From contig NZ_MTQP01000036.1 of assembly GCF_001984175.1 (NCBI RefSeq), forward strand, positions 1-64,000: a stretch of 64,000 nucleotides of DNA. The letters are read 5' to 3'. A program made the position numbers and the translations under genes. The notes under the pieces are model-generated. The model ran no database searches. It was not told the origin of the DNA and worked only from the letters and a program-made list of their open reading frames with translations. Position 1 is the first letter of the stretch. Every line of letters begins with the position of its first letter. This stretch comes from Saccharothrix sp. ALI-22-I (lineage in GTDB: Bacteria; Actinomycetota; Actinomycetes; Mycobacteriales; Pseudonocardiaceae). This document shows, in pieces, positions 25,139 to 34,034 of this stretch.

Positions 25139-25177
25139 AAAAGGCCCCGCCTGCGCAATCCGCAGACAGGGCCTTTC
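25139..25177 (-). terminator. Terminator of tRNA-fMet copy 2
   Basis: An imperfect stem AAAGGCCC..CTGCG with CGCAG..GGGCCTTT lies seven bases downstream of the second initiator tRNA on the minus strand. Confidence 0.7.
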
Positions 25178-25184
25178 ACTTTTG

Positions 25185-25258
25185 TAGCGGGGACAGGATT
25201 TGAACCTGCGACCTCTGGGTTATGAGCCCAGCGAGCTACCGAGCTGCTCCACCCCGCG
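25185..25258 (-). tRNA. tRNA-fMet(CAT), copy 2
   Basis: Its 74 bases are identical to the first copy, with the same initiator features. It is separated from copy 1 by about 220 bases that contain no gene; those bases carry its own terminator. Confidence 0.95.
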
Positions 25259-25360
25259 CTGTAAGAACAACTATACACGCCCCCAAAACCACTTTTCACC
25301 CACCCCCCTCAACCACCGTTCCCCCAGGTCGCAACCCTACAAACGCAACCAAGCACGAAC

Positions 25361-25440
25361 GGGGTCCAGGGGCAGCGCCCCTGGTGGGGGTGCAGGGGGG
25401 CGAAGCCCACCTGGCCGGGGTTTGGGGGTTGGACCCCCAA
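25361..25440. repeat. GC-rich palindromic repeat unit between tRNA copies
   Basis: A chain of nested palindromes (GGGGTCCAGGGGC/GCCCCTGG, GGGGGGCGAAGCCC, GGGGGTTGGACCCCC) fills the spacer between copies 2 and 3. Units of this style are dispersed in many actinomycete genomes as extragenic repeats. Only one is seen here, so mobility or copy number cannot be judged. Confidence 0.5.
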
Positions 25441-25455
25441 TGTGAAATGCGGAAA

Positions 25456-25486
25456 AGCCCCGTCTGCGTTCTCCGCAGACGGGGCT
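25456..25486 (-). terminator. Terminator of tRNA-fMet copy 3
   Basis: A 13-bp stem (25456-25468 with 25474-25486) lies 11 bases downstream of the third tRNA and is followed by TTTT on the minus strand after the outer A-rich edge. Confidence 0.75.
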
Positions 25487-25497
25487 CTCCTACTTTG

Positions 25498-25571
25498 TAG
25501 CGGGGACAGGATTTGAACCTGCGACCTCTGGGTTATGAGCCCAGCGAGCTACCGAGCTGCTCCACCCCGCG
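25498..25571 (-). tRNA. tRNA-fMet(CAT), copy 3
   Basis: This is the third identical 74-base initiator tRNA in the same orientation, with the same immediate 3' flank (CTACAAA) as the others. It lies 93 bases from the UPF0182 stop. Confidence 0.95.
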
Positions 25572-25664
25572 CTGCATTTAGAACTGTACGCCTGGGTTAC
25601 CGGGATGTGCAAATCGGGTGGCCTGGACGTGTCCCAGGCCACCCGATCGCGATATCAGTGCAGG

Positions 25665-28652
25665 TCAGCTCGTCGGTGTCGGCGACGGCTGGACCGAGGA
25701 CGGCGACTGGGTCGACGCCGTGCTGGCCGTGTTGAACCTCTTCGTCGCGTCGTCCAACGCCTTGTAGGCGTTGCCGAGCTCGACGAAGTCACCGCTGGCC
25801 TGCGCCGCCTTGATGCGGTCCAGCGCCGACCGGATGTCCCGGACGGCCTGCTCCAGCTCCGTCCCACCCTGCTGCCCGTCGCCGGGCGGCGTGGTGGTCG
25901 TCGGCGACGTGGGCGACGTCGGCGGCTGGCCGTTGTTGTTGTCCGGGTTCGGCACCTGCGCCGAGGAACCGGACAGGACCTCCTCCATCGCGTCGCTCAA
26001 CGTGGCCGCGTAGCCCACCTTGTCGCCGAAGCTGACCAGCACCTTGAACAGCTGCGGGAACTGGGTGTTCTGGCTGGCGCGCTCGATGTAGATCGGCTCC
26101 ACGTAGAGCAGGCCGCCGCCCACCGGCAGGGTGAGCAGGTTGCCGTAGACGACCTTGGTCTGCCGCTGGGTGAGCAGGTTCAGCTCACCGCTGACCTCGC
26201 CGTTGGTGAGGAACGTGGTCTGGATCTGCTGCGGACCCTTGGCCTCGTTGTTCAACGTCAGCACGCTGATCTTGCCGTAGTTGTCCGGGTCTGATCTGAC
26301 CGTCACGTACGACGCCATGAACTCCCGGTTCAACCGCACGAGCGCGCTCGTCAGCTGGAAGCTCACCTTGTTCGCGTCACCGGTCGGGTCACCCGCCAGC
26401 ACGTAGAACGGCGGCTGCCGGTCGCGCTGCTGCTGCACGCCCTGCTGCTGTGCCTCGACGGTGGTGGCGTTGTCGATGGTCGGGTCGGACGGCACGTCCC
26501 AGAACGAGACGCCGGAGTAGAAGTCACGCGGGTTGTCCACGTGGTACTCCGACAGCATCTCGCGCTGGACCTTGAACAGGTCCTCCGGGTAGCGCAGGTG
26601 CTCCTTCAGCGACTGCGACATCTCGCTGTTGGCCTTCACCGTGCCCGGGAAGACACCCATCCACGCCTTGAGCACGGGGTCCTGGGTGTCCATCTCGTAC
26701 AGCGTCACCGAGCCGTCGTAGGCGTCCACAGTGGCCTTGACCGAGTTCCGGATGTAGCTGATCTCCCGGTTCGGCTGCTGCGCGACACCCGGCAGGGAGT
26801 CGTTCGTGGCGTCACCCAGCGCCGTGCGGCGCGCGTACGGGTAGTTGTCGAGCGTGGTGTAGCCGTCGACGATCCAGGTGATGCGCCCGTCCACCACGGC
26901 CGGGTACGGGTCGCCGTCCACGGTCAGCCACGGCGCCACGTTCTCCACGCGGTCGCGCGGGTTGCGGTTGAAGATGATCCGCGAGTCGTCGTCCACGGCC
27001 GAGTTGAACAGGATGTTCCGCTCGCCGTAGGCAGCGGCGAAGACGAGCTTGTTGAACAGCCCGCCGATGCGGACGCCGCCCTTGCCGTCGTAGGTGTAGG
27101 ACGAGCCGTCGGTGTCGTACTCGCCGGGCGCGCCCTCGCCCCGGCCGCCGACGATGGCGTAGTCGGTCGGGCTGCCCAGCTCACCGAAGTAGGTGCGCGG
27201 TTGCTGCACGCCGAACGGGCCGGGCTTGACCTCGCCGTCCTGGCCGACCTCGGCCACCTGGAACACCGGGTAGCCGCCGTTGCCGCCCTCGTCCGCGGGC
27301 GAGTTCACCTTGCTGGCCTCGGCGAACACCATGCCGTTGCCGTGGGTGTAGATGAGGTGCTGGTTGATCCAGTCGCGCTGGCCCGCCGGGATGCCCCCGG
27401 TGTTCAGCTCGCGGACCGCGACGATGTAGTCCTGGAGCTGCTGGTCCACTGTGTACCGGTCGACGTCGAGCTTGTCCGGGAACCCGTAGAACGGCCGCAG
27501 CTGCTGGAACTGGGTGAACGTCTTGGAGATGACGGCCGGGTCGAGCAGCCGGACGTTGCCCACCGTCGCCTGGTCGTTCTTCAGCTCGTCCAGCGAGACG
27601 TTCTGCTTGCCCGCGTACGGCTTGCTCTCGACCTTGTCCTCGGTCAACCCGAAGGCTTGCTTGGTGGCCGCGATGCTGTGGCCGATCGGTTCGGCTTCCT
27701 TCTCGATGGCGTTCGGCTTCACCGAGAACTGCTCCAGCACGGCGGGCCACGCCGCGCCGACCAGGATGCTCGACAGCACCAGCAGCACGGTCGCGATGGC
27801 CGGCAGCTGGAGGTTGCGCAGCACCGCGCCCGCGAAGAACGCGATGGCGCAGAAGACCGCGATGAACAGCAGGATCAGCTTGGCGGGCAGCACCGCGTTG
27901 AGGTCGGTGTAGCTCGCGCCGTCGAACTTCTCGTGGTCCGAGAACAGCAGCGTGTACCGGTCGAAGAAGTACGCGACCGCCTTGAGCAGCACGAACACGC
28001 CGGCCACGATCGCCAGGTGGGTGCGCGCGGGCCCGGAGAGCTGCCCGCCGCGACCGGCCAGCCGGATGCCGCCGAACAGGTAGTGCGCCACCACCGCGCC
28101 GACGAACGCCACCGCCGTGGCGATGAACAGCCACGACAGGATCCAGGTGTAGAACGGCAGCTGGAAGGCGTAGAAGCCGATGTCGTGGCCGAACTCGGGG
28201 TCGGGCACGCCGAACGAGGTGGCGTTGAAGAACAGCTGGACGATCTGCCAGTCGCCCTGCGCCGAGGTGCCCGCGATCAGGCCGATCAGCACCGGCAGGC
28301 CGATCGCGAACAGCCTCATCCGCCTGCTGACGACCGCGCGGTAGCGGGCCACCGGGTCGTCGGGGCCGGACACCGGCACGAACACGGGCCGGGTGCGGTA
28401 GGCGATGATGAGGTTGATCGCGACGAGACCGCCCACCAGCAGGCCCACGGCGAAGAACAACCCGAACCGGGTCGCGAGCACCGTGCCGTAGACGCTGCGG
28501 AAGCCGACCTCCCCGAACCACAGCCAGTTGACGTAGGTGCCGAGCAGCCTTGAGCCGGTGATCAGACCGACCAGGACCACCGCACCGACGATGAGCAATA
28601 TCCGGCTGCGACGGGACAGCCTGGGCAGTCCGACCGGGGGCCGTGTGGCCAC
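25665..28652 (-). CDS. UPF0182 family large membrane protein
   Basis: This 995-residue protein has about seven membrane helices in the first 320 residues (starting RRSRILLIVGAVVLVGL). A very large extracytoplasmic region follows (about 330-900), with the family's RPFYGFPDKLDVDRY and LTYTHGNG-like (LIYTHGNGMV) blocks, then a Pro/Thr/Ser-rich tail. The length is typical. Function is unknown in general; the mycobacterial counterpart is, from memory, Rv3193c. It is convergent with the tRNAs and divergent from the PPA1309 gene. Confidence 0.93.
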   Translation of the reverse strand: MATRPPVGLPRLSRRSRILLIVGAVVLVGLITGSRLLGTYVNWLWFGEVGFRSVYGTVLATRFGLFFAVGLLVGGLVAINLIIAYRTRPVFVPVSGPDDPVARYRAVVSRRMRLFAIGLPVLIGLIAGTSAQGDWQIVQLFFNATSFGVPDPEFGHDIGFYAFQLPFYTWILSWLFIATAVAFVGAVVAHYLFGGIRLAGRGGQLSGPARTHLAIVAGVFVLLKAVAYFFDRYTLLFSDHEKFDGASYTDLNAVLPAKLILLFIAVFCAIAFFAGAVLRNLQLPAIATVLLVLSSILVGAAWPAVLEQFSVKPNAIEKEAEPIGHSIAATKQAFGLTEDKVESKPYAGKQNVSLDELKNDQATVGNVRLLDPAVISKTFTQFQQLRPFYGFPDKLDVDRYTVDQQLQDYIVAVRELNTGGIPAGQRDWINQHLIYTHGNGMVFAEASKVNSPADEGGNGGYPVFQVAEVGQDGEVKPGPFGVQQPRTYFGELGSPTDYAIVGGRGEGAPGEYDTDGSSYTYDGKGGVRIGGLFNKLVFAAAYGERNILFNSAVDDDSRIIFNRNPRDRVENVAPWLTVDGDPYPAVVDGRITWIVDGYTTLDNYPYARRTALGDATNDSLPGVAQQPNREISYIRNSVKATVDAYDGSVTLYEMDTQDPVLKAWMGVFPGTVKANSEMSQSLKEHLRYPEDLFKVQREMLSEYHVDNPRDFYSGVSFWDVPSDPTIDNATTVEAQQQGVQQQRDRQPPFYVLAGDPTGDANKVSFQLTSALVRLNREFMASYVTVRSDPDNYGKISVLTLNNEAKGPQQIQTTFLTNGEVSGELNLLTQRQTKVVYGNLLTLPVGGGLLYVEPIYIERASQNTQFPQLFKVLVSFGDKVGYAATLSDAMEEVLSGSSAQVPNPDNNNGQPPTSPTSPTTTTPPGDGQQGGTELEQAVRDIRSALDRIKAAQASGDFVELGNAYKALDDATKRFNTASTASTQSPSSVQPSPTPTS

Positions 28653-28781
28653 GGGGCACGCTCCTGGATCGCGGGTAGTGGCGTTCGTACGTTCTGTCCA
28701 ACTCTACGGAGGCCGCCCAGGGTTCCCCGTTCGGTCTTCCGTTCGGGTCTGATTGTCGACCCGGCCCGGGGTGATGCGACC

Positions 28782-29324
28782 ATGGCGGGCGTGTCAGCCA
28801 GTGAAACGCCGCCCGTGGTGCTGCCCGCTGTCGCCCGCGAGGTCGAGGAATTCGTGTCCACCGCCGGGTGGAACCAGCCGACTCAGCTGTTCGCGCTGGT
28901 CCCGACCTCGGAGCTGCTGGCGCAGCAGCCGGAACTCGCGGGCCAGCTCGATCCGGAGGCCTCGCCGCTGACGCCGATCGCGCAGGACTCGCTGCCCGAC
29001 GACGAGCTGGACCGGGCGTTGGCCGGGATCGTCTGGCCGGACGTGGTGCACGGCTGCGCGTTGGCGCAGGAGATCGTGGTGCTGCCGCCGGACGCCGAGG
29101 CCCAGCTGACCGAGCAGGAGCTGGGTGACGAGGAGGCGCGCCGGTTCGCCGCCGAGCACCCCCAGCGCCGGGAGGCCCGGCTGGTGGCGGCGGTGCTGCG
29201 GGACGGCTCGGCGGCGTGCGTGCTGCGGCTGCGGGGCAGCGTCGAGGTGCCCGAGGAGGTCGTGGCGCACCCCGAACTGGCCCCGAACCTGACCCGCGCG
29301 CTGCTGGAAACCCTCCGGCCGTGA
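28782..29324 (+). CDS. PPA1309 family protein
   Basis: This 180-residue acidic cytoplasmic protein is conserved in actinobacteria next to UPF0182. The recognisable core is LARALAGIVWPDVVHGCAL-like (DRALAGIVWPDVVHGCAL), followed by EARLVAAVLRDGSAACVLRL. Function is unknown. It is divergent from UPF0182, with 129 bases between them, and convergent with the PDZ protease gene. Confidence 0.85.
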   Translation: MAGVSASETPPVVLPAVAREVEEFVSTAGWNQPTQLFALVPTSELLAQQPELAGQLDPEASPLTPIAQDSLPDDELDRALAGIVWPDVVHGCALAQEIVVLPPDAEAQLTEQELGDEEARRFAAEHPQRREARLVAAVLRDGSAACVLRLRGSVEVPEEVVAHPELAPNLTRALLETLRP

Positions 29325-29377
29325 CATGGCCGCTGCTCCGCAGACGGCAGGCGGTGGTCCGGTAGCGGGGTGGGGTG

Positions 29378-30463
29378 TCAGCAGCTTGGGGCGTCGCCAC
29401 CGTTCCTGAGTGACTCCAGTGACTGCACGGCGTCGTCCAGCTTGTCGACCTTGACCAATTGCAGGCCCTCCGGGGCGTGTTGCTTGGCCTCGTCGCAGTT
29501 GCCCGCGGGCACGAGGAACACGGTGGCGCCGCCTTCGCGGGCGGCGACCATCTTGAACCCGATGCCGCCGATGCGGCCGACCTCGCCCTTGTCGTTGATC
29601 TCGCCGGTGCCCGCGACCGACTGGCCGCCGTTGAGCTCCTCCGGGGTGAGCTTGTCGACGATCGCCAACGCGAACATCAGGCCCGCGGACGGTCCGCCGA
29701 CGTCGGTCAGGCTGATCTTGATCTCGAACGGCACCTCCGCCCGGTCCACCGGCAGCACGCCGAGGAAGCCGGTCTCACGGCCCTCGGTCCGACCGAGGGT
29801 GACGGTGGCGGTCTTGCGCTCGGACCCGCGCTCGAAGGTCAGCGTGATCTGGTCGCCCGGCTTGGTGGTCTCCAACGCGGTCCGCACGTCCTCGGCGACG
29901 ACGATCGCCTTGCCGTGCACCTCCAGCAGCCGGTCGTTGGGCTCCAGCACGGTGGCCGCGGCGGTGCCGTTGGTGATCTCGGCGGCGACGACCTTCATGT
30001 CGGACTTCAGGTAGCGCAGCGCGGCCACCTCGGCGCTGGTCTGCGAGTCCTGGAACGCCTTCACGTTCTGGTCGCGGACCTCCTGCTCGGACTCGCCGGG
30101 CCGGAAGAACTCCTCCCGCGGCGCGAGCGCGTACCGGCCGCTGATCCACAGGCCGAGCGCGCCGAACAGCGACACGTCGTCGGTGAGCGACACGGTGGTC
30201 ATGGTGAGCGTGCCGCCGGTCGGGAACGTGTCCTGCCCGTCGACCGATACCACGTCAGTGCCGTTGACCTGGCCCAGCGTGTCGTAGGTCGGACCGGGGC
30301 CCAGCGCCACGTAAGGCACGCGGGCGAACCCGCCGAGCAGCCCGAGCCCCAGCACGACCACGAGGCTGACCACGAGGGTCCACGTCCGCCGGGTCAGGCC
30401 GCGCCGTGGCGCGTGCGGTGGGGTTGGTGCCTGGTCCACGACGGTGTCGGTGCCTTCGGTCAC
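29378..30463 (-). CDS. PDZ and Lon-like serine protease, membrane-anchored (YlbL type)
   Basis: This 361-residue protein has one membrane helix (about 28-46), an extracytoplasmic PDZ domain (about 165-225) and a C-terminal Lon S16 domain without an ATPase. The catalytic dyad is Ser259 in GGPSAG and Lys304 in IGGIGFKMVAA. These proteins probably trim or degrade envelope proteins; the mycobacterial counterpart is, from memory, Rv3194c. It is divergent from the zincin gene, with 81 bases between them. Confidence 0.92.
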   Translation of the reverse strand: MTEGTDTVVDQAPTPPHAPRRGLTRRTWTLVVSLVVVLGLGLLGGFARVPYVALGPGPTYDTLGQVNGTDVVSVDGQDTFPTGGTLTMTTVSLTDDVSLFGALGLWISGRYALAPREEFFRPGESEQEVRDQNVKAFQDSQTSAEVAALRYLKSDMKVVAAEITNGTAAATVLEPNDRLLEVHGKAIVVAEDVRTALETTKPGDQITLTFERGSERKTATVTLGRTEGRETGFLGVLPVDRAEVPFEIKISLTDVGGPSAGLMFALAIVDKLTPEELNGGQSVAGTGEINDKGEVGRIGGIGFKMVAAREGGATVFLVPAGNCDEAKQHAPEGLQLVKVDKLDDAVQSLESLRNGGDAPSC

Positions 30464-30544
30464 GCGCGCAAGCCTACGACCACACCGTCACGCTGCCGGC
30501 GAACCGGTCCCGCACGGCACCTTCGTCCCGCGTACCGTGGAGCC

Positions 30545-31858
30545 ATGAGTGACCTGCCCTTCGGGTTCAGCCCGCAGGACCCCGACGACCGCAACCGCAA
30601 ACCCGGAGACCCAGGGGACAACCCCTTCGACTTCAACCAGCTCGGCGCGATGCTGAGCCAGCTCGGTGCGATGTTCAGCAACGCGGGCACGTCGTCCGGG
30701 CCGGTCAACTACGACCTCGCGAAGCAGATCGCACTCCAGCAGCTGGCCGGCAAGGGCGGCACGACCACCGGGTTCGGGCCGGACCAGAACAGCGCCGTGG
30801 CCGACGCGGTGCACCTGGCGGAGATGTGGCTGGACCCGGTGACGGCACTGCCCGCCGGTGCCCGCACGTCCCAGAGTTGGACCCCGCGCGATTGGGTGGA
30901 GCGCACGCTGCCGACGTGGCAGCGGCTGTGCGACCCGGTGGCGCAGCGCGTGTCCGGCGCGTGGGTCGACGCGATGCCCGCCGAGGCCAAGGAGGCCGCC
31001 GGTCCGCTGCTGTCCATGCTGGGGCAGATGGGCGGCATGGCGTTCGGCTCGCAGCTGGGCGGCGCGTTGGCGCAGCTGGGCGCGGAGGTGCTGACGTCGA
31101 CCGAGGTCGGGTTGCCGCTCGGACCGGAGGGCACGGCCGCGCTGCTGCCCGAGAACATCGAGAAGTTCACCGAGGGCCTGGAGCGGCCCGCCAGCGAGGT
31201 CATGGTGTTCCTGGCCGCCCGCGAGGCGGCGCACCAGCGGCTGTTCAGCCACGTGCCGTGGCTGCGGCAGCGGCTGATGGACACGGTGGAGGAGTTCGCC
31301 CGCGGCATCACGGTCGACACGTCGGCGCTGGAGCAGATGGCCGGTCAGATCGACCCGGCGAACCCGGCGAGCATCGAAGAGGCGATGAAGTCAGGGATGC
31401 TCGAACCCCAGACCACGCCCGAGCAGAAGGCCGCGCTGACCCGCCTGGAGACGTTGCTGGCCCTGGTCGAGGGCTGGGTGGACGTCGTGGTGAACGAGGC
31501 GGTCGGCGAGCGGCTGCCCGGCGCCGAGGCGCTGCGGGAGACGCTGCGCAGGCGGCGCGCGTCCGGCGGTCCGGCGGAGCAGACGTTCGCCACGCTGGTC
31601 GGCCTGGAGCTGCGGCCGCGCCGGCACCGGTCGGCGGCGGCGCTGTGGAAGCTGCTCGGCGACCAGCACGGCATGGAGCAGCGCGACAGCGTCTGGGACC
31701 ACCCCGATCTGGTGCCCACGGCGGAGGACCTGGACGACCCGATGGAGTTCGCCGAGCGGTTCGGCCAGACGCGCAAGGCGCTGGAGGACCCGATGGCCGA
31801 GCTGGAGCGCACCCTCCGCGAAAAGAGCGAGGACCCCGACAAGGGCGACACCGAGTAG
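30545..31858 (+). CDS. Zinc-dependent metalloprotease-like protein (DUF2342)
   Basis: The start is ATG 30545 (437 residues); a longer open frame upstream is shadow of the protease gene. The N-terminus is Asp/Pro/Asn-rich and disordered (1-60). The conserved helical core contains AAREAAHQRLF (His230) and later VEGWVDVVVNEAVGERLP, the signature of the zincin-like DUF2342 family (mycobacterial Rv3195, from memory). No canonical HExxH is present, so peptidase activity is a family prediction only. Confidence 0.85.
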   Translation: MSDLPFGFSPQDPDDRNRKPGDPGDNPFDFNQLGAMLSQLGAMFSNAGTSSGPVNYDLAKQIALQQLAGKGGTTTGFGPDQNSAVADAVHLAEMWLDPVTALPAGARTSQSWTPRDWVERTLPTWQRLCDPVAQRVSGAWVDAMPAEAKEAAGPLLSMLGQMGGMAFGSQLGGALAQLGAEVLTSTEVGLPLGPEGTAALLPENIEKFTEGLERPASEVMVFLAAREAAHQRLFSHVPWLRQRLMDTVEEFARGITVDTSALEQMAGQIDPANPASIEEAMKSGMLEPQTTPEQKAALTRLETLLALVEGWVDVVVNEAVGERLPGAEALRETLRRRRASGGPAEQTFATLVGLELRPRRHRSAAALWKLLGDQHGMEQRDSVWDHPDLVPTAEDLDDPMEFAERFGQTRKALEDPMAELERTLREKSEDPDKGDTE

Positions 31859-31883
31859 CGAGTCCTCCGCTCGGACACGCTGA

Positions 31884-31918
31884 ACCCTCCACCCGGGTGT
31901 GCCCCCCGGTGGAGGGTT
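31884..31918. terminator. Convergent terminator
   Basis: AACCCTCCACC and GGTGGAGGGTT form a GC-rich hairpin between the convergent genes ending at 31858 and 31920. It is followed by TTTT on the plus strand. Confidence 0.7.
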
Positions 31919-31919
31919 T

Positions 31920-32447
31920 TCAGTCCTCCTCGGTGATGCCCAGGCCCGCGGCGGCCGAGATGCCCTCCAGGTAGCCGATGGCCCGCTCGGACTTCGGGTA
32001 CCGGTGCACGAGGTGCCAGAACTCCTTGCCGTGGCCGGGCACCTTCAGGTGCGCCAGCTCGTGCACCAGCACGTAGTCGAGCACCCACGCGGGCACGTCA
32101 CGCAGCCGTTCACTGATCCGGATCGTGCCCTCGCTCGGCGTGCACGACGCCCACCTCGTGCGCATCGGCGGCACCCACCGCACGCTGCTCGGCTGCACGC
32201 CGTCCAGGTACCTGTCGGCCAGCTCCTCGCACCGGGCCAGCAGCGCGGCGTCGGACGTGCGCGTGGGCGAACGCCTGCGGGTCTCGCTGCGCTGGAGGCG
32301 GCTGAGCATCTCCGCCACCCAGTGCTTCTCCTCGCTCTTGCTCATGCGGGCCGGCAGCAGGACCACGACCGTGTCCCCCTCGCGGTACGCGCTCACCATG
32401 CGACGGCGCCGGGCGCTGCGCCGCACCTCCACCTGCGGTTCGGGCAT
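31920..32447 (-). CDS. YgjP/M48-type metallopeptidase
   Basis: The start is taken at ATG 32447 (175 residues); longer readings are shadow. The active-site motif is H129-E-L-A-H133, with a third ligand His139 in PGHGKEFW, as in the YgjP/SprT-like minimal gluzincins. The upstream R-W-x-SC-T-x-x-G-x-I-R-I-S block is also typical. The product is cytoplasmic with no membrane helix. The substrate is unknown. It is divergent from the DUF5679 gene. Confidence 0.88.
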   Translation of the reverse strand: MPEPQVEVRRSARRRRMVSAYREGDTVVVLLPARMSKSEEKHWVAEMLSRLQRSETRRRSPTRTSDAALLARCEELADRYLDGVQPSSVRWVPPMRTRWASCTPSEGTIRISERLRDVPAWVLDYVLVHELAHLKVPGHGKEFWHLVHRYPKSERAIGYLEGISAAAGLGITEED

Positions 32448-32651
32448 GGCGTTCACGGTAAGGCCAGAGACCGACAATCCGCGGCGGCCAAGCGGCGGTC
32501 TGTGGAGGGACGGACGAGCAGGTTCCACCGAAAGGCGGCTGGACACGCTCGACGCGGCGTGCAGCGGAGCGGGGTTTACGGAGGTAGCGTGCTGCGCAAC
32601 CCCCGAGTGTGGCGCAGATCGCTCCGCACTCTCGAAACAAGGGAGGAAGCC

Positions 32652-32807
32652 GTGGCCGAGACCTACAACGGCTACTGCGTCAAGTGCCGTGAGAAGCGGG
32701 ACTTCACGGGCGAGGTGCACGAGAGCAACAACCGCAGGATGGCCAAGGGCAAGTGTCCGGTCTGCGGGACCACGGTGACCCGGATCCTCGGCAAGGCGAA
32801 GGTCTGA
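32652..32807 (+). CDS. DUF5679 small zinc-ribbon protein
   Basis: This 51-residue protein starts at a GTG after GGGAGG. Cysteines C9/C12 (GYCVKC) and C35/C38 (KCPVCG) form a zinc ribbon with a basic centre. It is short, basic and strongly conserved in actinobacteria next to the DUF2342 and ABC1 genes (Rv3196A position, from memory). Its role is unknown; nucleic acid or ribosome association is a guess from composition. Confidence 0.85.
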   Translation: MAETYNGYCVKCREKRDFTGEVHESNNRRMAKGKCPVCGTTVTRILGKAKV

Positions 32808-32936
32808 CCCCCGGGCGGGTGGCCGGGCCATCGGGTACCCGGCCGCCCGTCAAGGCCCCTCGGGCCTTCTGTGGACAACCCGTAGACCTGTGGACAGGCG
32901 TTTTGCCATGTCGGCCGCCTTGGGCAGGCTGCCGGT

Positions 32937-33947
32937 GTGGATCTTCCCAACCGACCCAGGGTCCTGCCCGGCCTGCCGCTGCTGCGCCGCCGGGACGACG
33001 TGGTGCAGATCGGCACCGACCCGCGGCACGCCATGCTCGTCGAGGACGTGCCGGAGCCCATGGCGTCCGTCCTGCTCGACCTCACCGGCCGCCACACCCT
33101 CACTGACCTGCGGGAACGACTCGCCGGCCACGGTGACCAAGCGGCCGAGTTCGCCGGCGTCCTGCACGGCCTGACGCGGGCCGGGCTGGTCGAGGAGACC
33201 GTGCCCGCGCCGCACCCCCGATTGGCCGCCGAGGTGACCGGGTGCGCGCTGCGGACCCGGCGTTCCGCGGTCGAGCTGCCCGCCGCTCGTGCCGCCCGGT
33301 CCGTCGTCGTGCACGGCGAGGGGCGGCTCGCGGTCACCGTCGCCGCCCTCCTGGCCGCCTCCGGCGTGACACACGTCCGGGTGATCGCGCGGGGGCGGGT
33401 GGGGCCGGAAGACACCGGATCGGGTTACGTCGAATCGGACGTCGGCCGTCCGCGCGCCGAGGCCGCCCAGGACGCGGTGCGGCGGGCGTGCGCGACCGTG
33501 CGGCCGTCTGCGCGGGGCGCGGACCTGGTGGTGCTGGCCGACGCGCTGGTGCCCGCCCCGGAGCTGCTGCACCAACTCGTCTCGGACGGCACGGCGCACC
33601 TGGCCGTGCGGGTCCGGGAGGGCCTGGGCGTGGTGGGGCCGCTGGTCGTGCCCGGTCGGAGCAGCTGCCTGAGGTGCGCGGACCGGCACCAGGCGGACGC
33701 GGACCCGGAGTGGCCGCTGATCGCCGCACAGCTGGTCGACCAGGCACAACACGCCGATCTGGCCACCGTCACGGCGACCGCCGGTGTCGCGGTCGCTCAG
33801 GCCCTGTTGGCGCTGGACCGCTGCGACGCGACCGGGACCAGGCCGCCGACCTGGGACGCGACGCTGGAGGTCGACGCGTTCGCCGGGGTGGTCGAGCACC
33901 GGATCGCGCCGGTGCACCCGCGCTGCGAGTGCCGCTCCTCGACGTGA
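32937..33947 (+). CDS. ThiF/TOMM-leader-binding-like protein
   Basis: This 336-residue protein has an N-terminal winged-helix-like region (about 40-90) and a Rossmann-type region (about 115-260, SVVVHGEGRLAVTVAALLAASGV). It also has a CLRCADRHQADADPEWP segment like that of ThiF-family or TOMM leader-binding proteins. The ATP-binding residues of true E1 enzymes are not clear. No YcaO, precursor peptide or export gene is nearby, and the gene belongs to a conserved housekeeping neighbourhood. It is therefore not evidence of a RiPP cluster. Function is unknown. Confidence 0.75.
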   Translation: MDLPNRPRVLPGLPLLRRRDDVVQIGTDPRHAMLVEDVPEPMASVLLDLTGRHTLTDLRERLAGHGDQAAEFAGVLHGLTRAGLVEETVPAPHPRLAAEVTGCALRTRRSAVELPAARAARSVVVHGEGRLAVTVAALLAASGVTHVRVIARGRVGPEDTGSGYVESDVGRPRAEAAQDAVRRACATVRPSARGADLVVLADALVPAPELLHQLVSDGTAHLAVRVREGLGVVGPLVVPGRSSCLRCADRHQADADPEWPLIAAQLVDQAQHADLATVTATAGVAVAQALLALDRCDATGTRPPTWDATLEVDAFAGVVEHRIAPVHPRCECRSST

Positions 33948-34034
33948 TCCACCCTCAGGTAGGCCTGTGTAGGTTTTGCGGGAGAGGCGTGAACCACTGC
34001 GACCACCTTCAACGGCCGGGAGGAGAATCACCGG

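Noticed and set aside
24840-25600. Regularly spaced repeats that might suggest a CRISPR array
   Set aside because: The three repeats are 74-base initiator tRNA genes with long unequal spacers. No CRISPR array or cas gene is seen anywhere in the window.
29459-30544. Upstream extension of the DUF2342 gene to 799 residues
   Set aside because: It lies antisense over the PDZ protease gene; the family start fits ATG 30545.
32652-33947. RiPP (TOMM) biosynthesis cluster
   Set aside because: Only one ThiF-like gene is present, in a conserved housekeeping block; there is no YcaO, precursor peptide or transporter.
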